From positions 186,001-250,000 of the forward strand of contig MU857601.1 in NCBI GenBank assembly GCA_033296725.1: a stretch of DNA of 64,000 nucleotides, in the 5' to 3' direction. A model generated the notes under the pieces. It worked only from the letters and a program-made list of their open reading frames with translations, was not told where the DNA came from and did no database searches. The translations under genes and the position numbers were made by a program. Below are positions 34,704 through 47,800 of this stretch, piece after piece (position 1 is the stretch's first letter; each line of letters opens with the position of its first letter). Source of the DNA: Corynascus novoguineensis. Taxonomy: Eukaryota > Ascomycota > Sordariomycetes > Sordariales > Chaetomiaceae.

Positions 34704-37700
34704 GCACCTCCTGCTAGAGCCGTGGCTGACCAGCTTAGATTGTGCTTCGGATTTACAAATCCGTCTCGGAGATTCTCACTGGCTTTGACATCGACTGCTC
34801 AGGGGCAGCCTATGATGGCAAGCAGGTCTACTGCACCCCGCGCGCTCTACAGTCATATATGACGCAGATAAACCATATCGATCTGTCTCGACGCTCCCCA
34901 TCGTACGAGAACCGCCTCTCCAAGTACAGTCACAGGGGCTTCGAGGTGTATTTCCCGGATCTTGACCGGTCAAGAATCGACCCAACTATTTTCGAGAGGA
35001 GCTTTCAGCGGACTCTCGGCCTTGCCAGGCTCTTGGTTTTGGAGCGGCTTCCCACTCAGCAGGCCAGGGATTCCTACCAGGACGGACGCCGCAGGGAGAG
35101 AGGCCGGCCTCCTGTCAATCGCTATTATCGCGAGATCCGGTCCCTTCGGGGCAACATCAAGGAGGGTCATGAAGATGAAGTGGCCGATTGGTTGATTGAA
35201 GATGAGATTTCCAACTACCACACTTTCACCATACCTTATGGCCCAAGATTTAACCCGAAGAAGATTGAGAAGCTTTGTTACACTAGGGATCTCTGTAAGT
35301 GACTCGTCCTACTCACAGCCTTATAGTTCTTCCGATCTAACCAACTGTTGTAGTGCTCAACGCTGAGTGGAATCAGTCCGACGATAGGGAGGTTTATCTC
35401 CATCGTCACCCAGCTTTCGTATGAATACCCAAGCTCGCTTGTCTCTTGGTTACTGTAAACTAATCAAATTCAGTTTGGTCGTGTTGAGGACGTCATTAAC
35501 GACTGCTGTGAACACTGCCCTGTCCCGAAGACAGATGAGGAGAAGGAGATCGCAGAAGAGGAGGAGAAGGTGTTCGTCTCGGGTAAGATATCGTTTATGA
35601 AGGACGATCCTGGGAGGCAGGTGAGTACCTTTCTCACTTCACCCCGTCTTTTTACACTGCAAGCCGGCCTGAAAACTACGGAACATTTTGATTCGCCTCC
35701 CTCTCTTTTCTCATTTCCCCGGTGGATTTCGCTGACGACGAGAATAGCAAATTGGCTCCTTCAACCCCCTGACCGACGACGATTGGACCGAAATGGCATA
35801 TGTCGGCAACACTGCTCGACTATGCCAGGCCATTGTTGATCAAGACCTTGAGCTTGTCGTTGACTGGCTCGCCCAGGAGGGCTCCGACCCAAACACTCGA
35901 GACTACACAGGTAGAACCCCACTCCACCTCGCCTGCATGGCGTCGACGCCTGCCATCGTCCAGGCGCTCGTGGATGCTGGAGCTCGTCTCGTGGCCTGTC
36001 TAGCGGACGGACGGACCGCCCTCCACCTAGCCTCGGCTCGCGGTGATCTAGAGATGGTCAGGATCCTGCTACGTAAGAGTGCCGCCAACGAAGCCGAGTA
36101 TGAAGAGAAGAAAGACCAGCGCCGCCGCAAGGAGAAGGCTCTGTCTGCCGACGACGGGGAGACCGAGAGCGAAGTATCGGACAATGCCGAGCATTCCGAC
36201 GGCGAACTCATTGACGAATCCGGGTCCGAAGGCGGAGCCACGAGCATGGCGACCGGCTCATTCGTCAAAGTTGGGAGAAAAGAAGCCGGCATGTCCGAGG
36301 ACATTACGGATGATGACGACGAAGACGAACCTGACTTTTACGACATTAACGTCACTGCCTGGGACACACCATGCTCCGCCCTTCACCTTGCCATTGTCAA
36401 TGGTCATGTGCCCGTAGTTCAGGAATTGGTCCAAGTAAGTCCGCAGACCAGAACAAGACATTCTCTAGGAGGCAAAACTGACGACGAGGTACGAACAAGG
36501 AATATGGCGCCGACGTACTCTTGCCGGTTCAGCTCAATGATACAAACGAGGCCATTCTCACCTTGGTGCTCGCGCTGGCCCTGCCTGTAGAGAAGGCAAA
36601 GGAGATGGTCAAGGCCCTTGACACCCTTGGAACGACTTCAGCTCAAGCCGGCAAGACTCGCATCACTGCCTTCCACCGTTATGTCGAAGCGAACGCAGAG
36701 TCGCTACTCGACACTCTCTGGGAGTTGGACCCAGCTGGAACCAAGACTGCGATTAATCACATCGCTTTCCCTAGCGCGTACACCTGCGACAGCCCATTGC
36801 AGGTCGCCGTCAAACAGGGTAACCGAGACCTGGTCGTGAAGTTACTTGATCACGGTGCTGATCCTCAGATCGAGTTCGAGAAATGGTATGTACCGAGATA
36901 TGAATGCCAGTAAACACCTGTGGTTCTGATGTTTCGGGATCAACTACCGAGACTTCATTCCTCTGCTTTTTCTTTCTTGAGTATGTTGTTCCGTTGATTG
37001 ACCTCATCTTGTTGTCTAGGCTACGTTCGGCAAATCAGTCAGTTACGGTGTCAAACCAACTCCGCAGTTTGGCTGAAAACGAGAATAAGTTCAACTCGAT
37101 GGTGGAACAGCCTCTGATTCTCGCGTTGGACGGTTCCAAACCGGAAATAGCGATTGAGCTTCTAGAGCGTGGAGCAGACCCCAATGTGCTTGTCAAGGAT
37201 TCGCACAAGCACCTGCGGTACTCTTGGAATTCCTCGTGGCTCAAGGGCGGGTGCGCCTTGGATCTCGTTGAATATTACCTCCGCACCCTCCGCCAGTATC
37301 AGCAAGATATCGCTCGAACACTTGCTCCGCCCACTCTCCCTGAAGGAATTGACACCTACCTGGACCAGTTCGAAGAGGGGACATACCAGTACTGGGTCGT
37401 ATCCCACGACATTAACTATCGCCGGAAGGTGTACGAACAAAAACTCAAGGAGTACGAGAAGCAGAAATTCTCTGGCCAAAAGCCGCTCAAAGTTGAAAGA
37501 AAGGAAGCTGCCATTGCGGAAGCGATTGCGAATTTGGAGAAAGTAAAGGAAGCCTTGCTTGCCAAAGGAGCCAAGACTTTCTCGCAGATTCGCCCAGGTT
37601 ATACGCTTGGTACAAAGTCTACGACAAAACAACAAAACTCCCTCGTGAGCCAAAGCATGCCCGCGCTCTTCGCACACTGTTTCTCCATTGTGAATGTCAG

Positions 37701-40236
37701 GAATGTGACGAAAGCAAGGCAGCACGCCTACTTGAGACTGTAAGCTTTCTAAATGTCTTGTCCATTTCAGAGTTTTGTATTGCTGCTAACAGAACCAAGA
37801 TTCACCGCTGCTCTTAACGGCGATCTCGAAACCATCAAGGCACTGACACTGGCTTCTTGGAGTGACGGTGACGTAAAAGATGAAGCTCCCCTCGAGATAG
37901 CCGTTTACGATCGGAATCAAAACAACCCGTTCTCGCTTGCCTTCCTTCGCGGCCATTATGATGTGGCCAAGGCCGTTCTTGAAATTGCGTATGCGCAGTA
38001 TGCCCCGGAGGATGCACCCAAGACACGCTATACAATGCAAGAAGATGACGATTATTACTCTGATGATGGCTCAATCAGCAGCAAGGATTCCGAGCCAAGA
38101 ATCTATAGTCAGATTGTCGACGAGGTGTTCACCATCGCCAGCGTTGGCGAGGTGTCAATGAAGGTGAAAAGCCACACTAAGCCGATGGACATGGTCAATT
38201 GGATATCTGTCGAAGACAAGACGCTTCACTGCAAGGTGTCTCCCCTTCAGAGTATGCCAGATACGTAATCACATCTTTTTTTTTGGGGGGGGGGATAACT
38301 AACCAAGTTCTCTACAGGCGCGATTATGGACAATGACATGGCCAAGTTACAGTTCCTGCTCGACGTATCTGAGCACTGGACTGTGCAAGACTACAAAACA
38401 GGAGATGAGATTCCTAGCTTCTACTCGTTCCCCGTTTCCCTGTTCGAATTAGCCATCGAAAAAGGCCGCGTAGAGCTGCTCGGCGAGATCATCCGCCGCA
38501 CAGGAGCTGGATTGCCCCTGGAGAGCCTGGTGAAAAATACAGGTGTGGAACTACAAGTCAAGCCTCGGTATTATCAGGGGTTGACGGTTTACGGAAAGAA
38601 GAGGTAATTACGTCCTCGTTCTGGCAGGGGTATTTGCAACCGTCCTCGCACAAGCTAACTCGTCAACCTGAAATGTAGGAATGATTGGGCTCAAGCTGGC
38701 CGGGATCATGTCAAGCGTTACGGCGGCACTGAGAAGTCGCCCATTTTGATTGCTGCGCTTGCCGGCCAGATCGAGACGGTTGAGTGGCTTTTCAGCGATA
38801 CTCCTCTAAGGCAGTATCTCGCCTTCGCCAATTCCAAAGGAGCCCGGGACGACCCGAGGCTAAAGCATCTAGCTCAGGCTCCGGGAGGGTTTGAAGGCGC
38901 CATACTCAAATGGCTTAACGATCAAAGTAAGCACAGCTCGAACACCAATGACACTCTGACCCGCAGGAGCTAACAAAGGGGGTGTAAACTAGGTGAGCTG
39001 GTCCTTCATGCTGCCATCTTCAACCGACCAAGCAAGAGGGCAACGGAGTTGGTGGCATACCTGGTCAGGTCCCGGCCATTCCTGGTTGATGTCAAGGCTG
39101 CAAACGGGGTCACTCCTCTTCTGCTTGCTTACCGATACGGCCGATTGGATGCCGCGAGGATCCTCATCGAAGCCGGAGCCGATCAAAAGACCCAGGATCG
39201 CAACCGGCTTAATCTGCTCCACACTGTCCTCTCGAACGAATGTGAGGTGAAGAAATTGGTACCGATGTTGAACCTACTCGACCGCGACGTACTCGTTTCG
39301 ATGATTAAGGAGCGCAACAAGTTAGAAGAGGGCGGTCAAACACCTCTCCATCTTTTTCTCTCCCGCGCCGTCCACTGGGTCGGCGGGCTCGCAAACCATG
39401 TGATCCGTGTGATCAGAATGTTTGTCGAGATTTCGCCCGAATATACCAGGCAGGCATTCAGGATGCTCGGTGGCACTGGGGACACGCCTCTGCACACCCT
39501 GTTGTTGAAAGGCGCAGATCCTGCCATCGTTCGTGCCATTGTCGACTTCGATCCCGGCCTCCTGTGCATCGAGAACGCCGTTGGCCGCACGCCCGCCGAA
39601 GTCGCTCACGATTGCTACCTTGACAACTTCATCAGAGCTAAAGGAAGCTCTGTACAACACACGGCGGAGAGCTCAGTGGCCTCACTGACAACCGCGGATC
39701 CTTCTACATTCGTCAAAGAGAAAGGCTGTGACGAGCCCAGGGAACACGAGCCCAGGACAAACGTGGCCAAAAACTGGCGTTTCTGCGCCGAAGCCCTGGC
39801 GCGCAACGGGCCTCAGCCCAAGCGCACGTTAGTCAGTCTCGACTCGGCCAATTTTGTTGCCCAGCGGCTCGCCCGGAAACAGATCAGAAGCAAGAACCGC
39901 TATAGCTTCCAGCTGGCGAAGCGTGACGAGGAGGCTACATCCGAGCCAGTCGACACCGACGACGACGATACGCAAAGCAACAAGGTTACCACCAGCACCA
40001 CGCGCCGTGCGAAGGACTTTGTTACCGAGCACTACAACCGTGCCCATGACGCGTGGTACGTTCCGAAGGAAGAAAAAGAGGATGGCGCTGGCGAAGGCGA
40101 AAGCGACGAAGGCACCAACGAAGAGCAAGAAGATGGTTTGTTCCCTGTCTGTGGAATTTGTAAGGGTTGCCATTACCCCCTCTCAGGCGGTGCGCTGGCG
40201 ACAACGGCGGCCTGGAGGACGGCGTGTGTGCTTTGA
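33841..40236 (+). CDS. Putative nucleotidyltransferase-like domain fused to ankyrin repeats, 1822 aa, 13 exons
   Basis: A large soluble protein with no signal peptide. Exons: 33841-34235, 34301-34554, 34617-34645 (29 nt), 34739-35294, 35354-35418, 35474-35620, 35748-36434, 36500-36885, 37020-37739, 37800-38251, 38318-38603, 38679-38926, 38993-40236. All phases agree. Residues 1-480 form a conserved-looking globular region. It has a G139-S-S turn, then S172-D-V-D175-LFLYG, then GFD243-I-D245, preceded by QIVLRIYKS. This arrangement resembles the hG[GS]...DhDh...D pattern of the nucleotidyltransferase fold; I have seen similar regions only in fungal, amoebal and large-virus ankyrin proteins. 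Ankyrin units lie near 529-595, 685-711, 809-840, 871-903 and 1411-1620 (DGRTALHLASARGDLEMVR; NGVTPLLLAYRYGRLDAARI). Between them are acidic linkers and a coiled-coil-like Lys/Glu stretch; the C-terminus is acidic. Least certain are the exon 9/10 junction (aag acceptor) and the last ~35 residues. Activity is inferred, not shown. Confidence 0.82.
34672..34704. repeat. (TTG)11 microsatellite within an intron
   Basis: Eleven perfect ttg units inside the third intron (34646-34738) of the NTase-like/ankyrin gene. It is likely to vary in length between isolates without touching the protein. Confidence 0.95.
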
Positions 40237-40778
40237 GTTGCTGTGGTGAGGACACCCGGATTGGGACAGAATAACCTGAATCTCCGTGATAAGTTTGGAA
40301 TGGGTAACGGGTTGGTATATGCCTGAGGATGATCGGTAACCTTAACTATAGTTGTATAGAGTTTCGGATATCTGGTGCCTACCTCAGATTAAAGCATGGT
40401 TTGCTGCCAGTTCTCTTGGAATTTCGGGACTAGTTAGTGATTTGGATAACCCTAATCGAGGACCAAACTAGAAAATTGTCTGCCCATAAAAGCTCCCTGT
40501 CCGCTCAGAAGGGTTTAGAATTTGTAATCACCTGACACTAACTGGCTCTAAAAGCATCTATGCTTGGTGATTTGGCTTCTACTACAAAATCTCTCAAGTA
40601 GGTGCCAGTTGGCGAGTCTACTTCAGCTAGGTAGGCAAGGCTTGAGAAGTTTGGTGTCATTGAAATAGACCACTGCATTTTTGCATATGTTTATTCGCTG
40701 AATTGAGTGTGTAGGGATGCAGAAATATGTAACTTACGATACGTTAACATGTCATAGAATCCTTAGAAGCCTTGCCAT

Positions 40779-40916
40779 CTACCCACCAAACTCGAAAACC
40801 AGTCGCAGTGGTGCCGTTTCACCAACGCGGTCTATGCGACGCGGCTTCAGCTGCAGATCTGCGGCCAGCTCGGTGAGGCTTGCTACAGCTCGCTGCAGAG
40901 TTTGTCCCAGTCCCAT
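40779..40916 (-). pseudogene. Possible 45-codon gene remnant in AT-rich DNA
   Basis: On the minus strand an ATG frame (MGLGQTLQRAVASLTELAA...) of 45 codons ends in FEFGG and a stop. It has balanced, helix-forming amino acid use and GC-rich codons, unlike its AT-rich surroundings. It has no recognised domain and a stop lies just upstream. It may be a relic of a larger gene or transposon ORF that escaped decay, or chance. Confidence 0.2.
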
Positions 40917-43900
40917 ACGGTTCTGATGAGGGCTGTATTATTTTTTTGGATGACCCTCTAGATTACTTAACACGCCTAATCATGCCACGAGCAACTTCTT
41001 TGTTGAGAAAGGAGCCATCGACGCCTGTGAGATCTAACTAGATTGTTTGAAATTTGATTCTGTGTGGCTCATACAAAACTTAGGACAGCGCATTCAAACT
41101 CTTGAAGTTAGTCAGCCGTAAATCAATTGTTCGGGGTGCCCATCATCCGTTTAACTTCTAGGCTGAGGCGATGAATGCGAAAAAATCAGAAAGAGGGCGA
41201 GACGGAAAAGGATAGCCAACAATTTCTGATGGATGGATTTCTCGAATCAGTGGCATTATGGACTAACGTTATGCTCTTGGAACCTTTTCCATCTGATTCT
41301 GTCGCCAGTTCCTTCCAAGATAATGACGAAAGCGCACAACAACTTTCAAAGCAAGTTTCAAGACCAAGCCATGAGTAAGCCAACATTGCTGATGATTCAG
41401 GTTCCCTGCTCGCCGACAATGACCAATTTTCGGCTGCCAAAACCCAAAAGCCGCTATCGAATGATGCAGCATATTGTCCTACATATCTGAAGTCGCCTTG
41501 AATATTAAACTTAAGTAAGTTAGAAAAGTTATGAATGATCTACCAAGGCAGGCATGGATGTCGCTCTACGATAGCCAAGGTCGGCTAAGGTATAATAGAT
41601 TATAATATATGAAACACTGTTTAACGCGTGCTAGCAGCCTCTATACGGTAAGCAAATTGACCACAGTCGCCTGAACTGTTGTAGTACTGTGTACTACGCA
41701 GTATGGTGAGGTAGCAGACGGCTACGGACGAGTACCTCACTTGTTCATGTGTACCGAGGTGTTTTAAGCGCGTTGCTCACAGGCCACGACACCTGAAGAT
41801 GCGACATCGGTTGTCAGCAGAATTCGGGAATGCCGGCGCAGAAACGGCCCGAGGGGGAGCTTAGGCGGCCTTGCCTGTCGGCGGAATAGTCTCCCCTTGT
41901 TCGGTTATGAAATGCGTGTCGCGGGGTGGGGACTAAGTACCCACGACAAGCCTCGAGGCTTCGACTGTTTTTATTTTATTTATTTTACCTCGGCGTGTGA
42001 TGTCTGGGTTGCCGGGCAGATACCATACGAGATCATCTATTCAGATGGAAAAATGTGGGTGAAGGTCGGAAGTTTAGTTAAAAAGACCGCCCTAAAAAGG
42101 CAGGTTGAGCTCGTGCTTGGGAAGGAGCGTCGCCGGCCCGGCTCAGGTTGCTGCTTGGGTGCCTTGGTTCCGGAGTGGCGCCGAGCGGACAACCGAACCC
42201 GGGAAACAAAGTCGTCGTGCAAAAAAACCCCTCCTTGCGCACCAAGGCTGCTTTGGCTCCCCCTGCAAGTCGGCAGCGTTCCATCCAAAGTCCCGAGAGC
42301 TGCGATGGCAAGACGCGATGTAACAGCCGACACCACCACCGGTGAGTGCGGGAATTCCGTTAGAGGCTCTTTCGCTTGTTCGCGTGTCGCAATCGTACGC
42401 TTTTATTTATTTATTTTTTTTCTTTTGTAACTTACACATACGGTGGTTCTTACAACGAGTCTTACGAGTAGACGTCGGGAATTATGCCCGAAGGTCGAGT
42501 CGAACTGGGTTATTAGGTCTTGTGGTTTCTAGGGCGGCGAGTGCACGTACTTATGTGATAAAGAATTTGGTGTCCAGCTTCAACTTCACGTTCTGGCATA
42601 TTCTCCCCCATACTTCGCTCCTTCCTTCCTTTTTTATCAGATAGTTTTTTTCTTCTTCTTTCACTCTTTCTCATATTCTTCTTGTTTCTTTCCCACAATT
42701 CCTCTCGTCTTGGCTTCACCTCGAGCGACGCCTATATCAGGAACCAACCGAAGGGCTAGATAATTGGATCGCCCATATTGAGTTAAGTTAACAGTAATCG
42801 GTAGTGCTTCGTAGATTCAGAATATCTTCAGACAAGGGGTTTCAATATGGCGTATTGCTCCGTACATTGCTTGAATAGGCTCGCCAACTGACATACAACC
42901 GATTCCCTGGCCAAACGGGCCGACCGCCACCTTTATTTTGCCAGAATTCTGTATCCAAACGACCGTCGTTGACGCGCGCGAGAAAAGAGAGAGAGGCTGC
43001 GCTAGATACGAGAAACGAACGCGGACAGAATAATGTACGACTGTAATCTGGCTAAACGGAGATCAAACCTGCAGAAGAGGAGCATTCTCTTGCATCGGCC
43101 CACTGATGGGCATTGGAAGGCGAGGCGAGAAGCATGCGTAAGTTGAGTATATATGGTTGCTTGACGGGGTTGCATTGATGATTGCCAGGGAGGCACTGAC
43201 TGAGAGGCCGAACAGGGTCGATCTCTGGTTGTCGTCTTGTCTTCTTGTCTGCCACATGTCCGAGGAAGCTCATCCAGACCTCAATATGGAACAGGCTTCA
43301 ACATGAAAAAGACCGCGGATGGACGTGTTGCGCAATTATAACATGTTGTCCAGTACATTCGACTGGTTCAAGATAATGAAGCCTTAAGATGTACGAGGGG
43401 ATATCATGACGCTCTTCCTTCCTGATATCTCACAAGCAGCTCGAATTCTCGGAAGCGAGCCGGCTGCAACGCTGTCAGATCCGGTCAGCAACGGTTTCGA
43501 GGTGGTGATCAAGAAACCCGGACGAGAGACGACCATCAGCTGGTTCATTATCACCCTGCGAGGTATGCTGAACTGGTGACGGCTTGGCAACGGTGAAGAG
43601 CTGGAGCGAGAGAGGGGTATCCGACGCCAAGGCTCCGCGGCCAGCAAAGCAGCGCCAATTGACCCGAAGACATCATCCATGTAGCGTATGCAGGTCGAAT
43701 TGCCCGCTGCAAGACATGCATGGGCGGCTGAGCGATAACTACCTAAACCGTTTTGTTTGGCCTTGCGAAGCCGCACTAACAGTCGAGCGTCGTCAACCTC
43801 GGGCCTTTGGATTGCTATGATGGAAGAGCGCGAGAACAAAAGGTCATTTCGCAGTCGCATCCGAGTAGTTAATTTATCCAAGACCAGACTTGTAAAGGGG

Positions 43901-44833
43901 TGTATCGACCAATCAAAATTTGAAGTCGGCCACACCTCATAGTTGGACGAGGGAGCAATAAGATGCACAGACGTTGTGTTGGCCAAGGGTTGCTCGATAG
44001 TATTGGCATGGGGTTTCTTAAGATTCTGTCGGAATTGCGGTGATGATTTGCCGTTAGTCTTCTCACATCTGTCGCATCAATTTTTCTCATTTATCCTCAA
44101 TTGACGGTGGTGCAGACAACTTGGGAGCAAGGTGGTGGGGGTCAGCTGCATGCCAGGGTTAGGGGTCCGGACCGTTGCCCCTCAAGCCATGTCGTCATTC
44201 CTTTACCCTTGCCTGCTTGGCGACCTGCCGGCCCTTGATTCCGAACGACTGTGGGTGCCCCGGCTATTCTTTTCGTTACACCTGACTGCCACAGTACGTG
44301 TACACCACACTCAGGAAGCAGTACGTCGGTATACGCTGGTGGCAAAACATTACACAAGTGCTGTAAAACGGTCTTTTCCCTTGTCCGCATCGAACACACC
44401 CCAGCCCGACAGTCAATTGTACATATATCCGGTCAGAGGCGTGAAAATCCACAGGAGCGCGCACCCAAGCAGAAGCCGTTTGCGAGCTGCATTCACGCCC
44501 AAGTTTGGTGTCCTGCGCCGCCGTTTGATCGCCTAAGCCCGACATGATCGAAGTCGCGGGTGAGGCTTCGGCCTGCCCGGCATCCTAGGGCAGATCTAGG
44601 GCAGTCTCATGCGCTAATCGTTTCTGGTTCGTCCCATGTCTGGTTTCCCTTCGCGTTTTTCCTTCTAGAAGCTCTCGAACATGTTGACCCTGGGTACTTG
44701 CAAGCTGCTCGGCGTCCATGTAACGCCGTCCCGGGTTGCATGGCACGGGTGAAATCCATCAATAGCGTACAAAGGTACCTGTATGTATGTACATGCATAT
44801 ACACCGCGCCTATATACATGCACTACTTTACGT

Positions 44834-44834
<1 letters not shown>

Positions 44835-44876
<42 letters not shown>
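44835..44876. repeat. 42-nt homopolymer C tract
   Basis: An uninterrupted run of 42 C residues (G on the other strand) in non-coding DNA, far longer than the other homopolymers in the window. It may be a real hypervariable tract or an assembly/sequencing artefact; its length is unlikely to be exact. Confidence 0.95.
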
Positions 44877-44878
<2 letters not shown>

Positions 44879-47800
44879 GCTCCCCCCTCCTTATTGCAGC
44901 GCGCGTGTTGATGCCCTCCTGGGAACCTCATAAGCATACTCGCCAGCGTAAGCGACATGTTTTTCATCCTTGTTGACAAACTTTTGAACAGCCTCCCGCG
45001 TTGACACAGCGCCAAGTCGAGTAGGGTAAGAGATCTGCCAACGGCGCTTTTGCAACTCAAAAGTTGACCCCGGCACATGGCGGGGCCGGCCGGTGCCCCC
45101 GAAAAGGTGGGGTTTCAACATGAGTCCATCCGGCATTTTGCCAGCTGCTGGCTGTGTCGAGAGAGATATCTTACTGCCCAGCACCGCCCTGCATCCCAAA
45201 TAGCCAATATCGAAGCTGCATGGCGACGTGTCGTACTGCAGGCTGGAGGAATGGATGAGAGAAATGAAGGGGTTGGGTGCTGGAGCGAGCGCAAGAAACG
45301 AGCCAATGCCGTGATTTCATTCTTTCTCGCAATGCGACTCGATCAATTCTTCGTCCGAAGGCCAGCGCGGCGCCGCCACTCAAATGCCCCCAGCTCGAGT
45401 CCATGCAAGGTACCCGGCACTAGTGGTCTCAGAGCAAACCTGGTTTGTCCAGCCGGCTGCGCTCCCTTGTTGTCAGCAGCCATCCCTAAGTTGTACACGT
45501 AGTGAGTAGCCTCGGTGTATGTACATGTACGTGTACACACGCGCATGATGAGGGCACTGACAGACAGGCCCTAAACGGCTTCCCTCCGTTCCATGCCCAA
45601 CTCGGATGTTAGCCACCTTCTGGAAGCCTTCGGTCAGCTTTTTTAGCGCGGTTAACGCCAAGGCTGGTAGCGGTTGTACCGCTTCTCCCCGTCCAGCAAG
45701 CGCCGTTCTAGGGTTGGATAGCATGGGTCTTCTTGGCCACACGAGCGACTTTCAATCGCCAGCGGACAAAATGGTGCATGCTCTGTCTGCGCAGTACGCA
45801 CTGGTGTATTATTACGGAGGAGACGTACCGTGATACAGGTGTCTGAAAGTACCGGGGAGCTCCAGGTATTATAGGCTGCGAGTACAAAGTTGTTGTGTAC
45901 AAGGACTGGACAAGGAGGCGGCTGCTCAAGCGGCTGCGCTTGTCTTGAAAAGGGAGGGGGAGTCGGGGGTACACTGAAATGGCAAAAGCTCCAGCTTGCC
46001 ATCCAATCCTCGGTTGTCACAATTTTTTTTTCTTTTTTCCCCCCCTTCTCCGACGAGATAACGTCAAGCCATTCGTGCTGCGTATCCGACCTACGGCGTA
46101 CAGCCAACGCAGCTTCAGGACGGCGTGACGGAAGTGCTGGCACCTGTCCTCCGAATGGGTGGGCACCGTTGCGAGCCCACAGCTGTTCAGCGGGTCATTG
46201 ATGTTGCACTTATCCAACGCTGCGATGTGGGCTCATTTGGGAGCGGTCCGCGATGCGCTCGGACCCTTGGAAGACATTCCAGGCTTCCTGATCGCCTTCC
46301 ATGCCCGCCCGCTTCTCAGATTCCAAGATCAGATCTCCCTCACGGGGGTCGCTCCCGGCCGGATACCACCCTTTTACGCATGAACCACTGCCAACCCTGG
46401 ACAAGGATGTGACCCTCGTACCTTTCGGAGACTCCTTGAGGGTGCCAACTAGAAGCGTAACAAAGAAAGCTTCGCCAAAGTGGAGGAACATTGACACTAG
46501 GAGGACGACGCCGCGTTCGCTGGCTGGCATTATCTGCGCGGTTGGTTGGTTGGTGCCGAAATCAGGCCGGGGGTGTTTAGGGTGGTTGACGGAAGAATGG
46601 GGGATTTACCATGGGCGCAGCGAACGTGCAGCCCAATCCTATCACTGCAAGCATGGAAGGGTGAACGGCCGGGAGCACATGCCTAAGATGCTGCCCTGAT
46701 TACCAGATCGGTTAATCGTAAGACCAGCCAGGGTCACCCACCCAGGGTGGGAAGCTATGGAAGATGATCCTGACATCTATCCGGAGAGCCAAATGCTGGA
46801 AACGGTGTTTCAGCCTTTGGCAATGATCAAAGGATGAATTAACCCCATGCCCCCTGGGCAGCTAACAGCCATTTTTCCATGTTAACCTTCCGGGGCCTGG
46901 CCTCTCGTGGAAGGACTGGATGCGCAAGCCGAATGAACTCGCCGGATTTCCGTCCTTTTTATTCTTCAACCTGTTCCTACCTGCCTGGTCTTTGAATTGG
47001 GTTTTTCGCTCGCTAGCTTGTCCTCCTCCTGCCTGCACAGTCGTACCTTCCATGTCCGGTTGAGCGCTCATTGTCTCCGCCGTTGCTTCCTCCCTCCCGG
47101 GTCACAATAAAGAGACTACCCAGAATATATCCAATACGCTCTTTGAGTTCCTTTTCGTTGCCCAGCCTCGCCACCCTTACCTTTTCCTAGCCCCTCTGCG
47201 CCGCCGATATACTTGGCACGCGCTTCTCAAACGATATCCTCAGCATCTCCCCCAAGCCCCTGGACGACCTGCGGCAACCACTCCCACAAGAACAATAATC
47301 CTCCGAGACAGAACAGCTTCGATTGTGCCTGGAACCCGGCTGCTCCCGGTGGCGCCATCAGAAGTCAACAGTCTCTCGACCGGATCTCCTCCCAAACCGA
47401 CTGCGCCTTAAGATCTTCCGACAGCCCCAGCTGGCCATCAAGTCTCCCCGGAAAGAAGCAGGTCCCGGAGGAAGAAAAAAGAAAAAAGAAGAAAAGGATC
47501 CGCGACTGAAAAAGCAAGGTGCGGACTGACTTGACTATTCTGCCTCTTCACTAGAGCATCGGCAGCGTTCTGCTTCGGCTGCAGTCAGAGACTCGCCGAT
47601 TTTTGAGGTCCATACCTAGTGCGTGGACAAGTCTGTCGTTTCCGACACATCGAAGCGTTGGAAGTTCTTTGTGGTCGACGCCGTTGTCGCCACGCCGTTC
47701 GTTACCAAACTTTGTGCACCCCGCCCTCTGGATTCGCCCTGCTTTCTGCAGGTAAAAAGGGCTGAAACTGCGAAAGCTGAATGGCCAAAATCACTGGTGC

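Noticed and set aside
40490..40512. Similarity to part of 5S rRNA (ctccctgtccgctcag)
   Set aside because: Only about 16 bases resemble the fungal 5S sequence; the flanks do not match.
43384..43986. 200-codon minus-strand frame in the gene-poor region
   Set aside because: It needs a TTG start and has no domain or conserved pattern.
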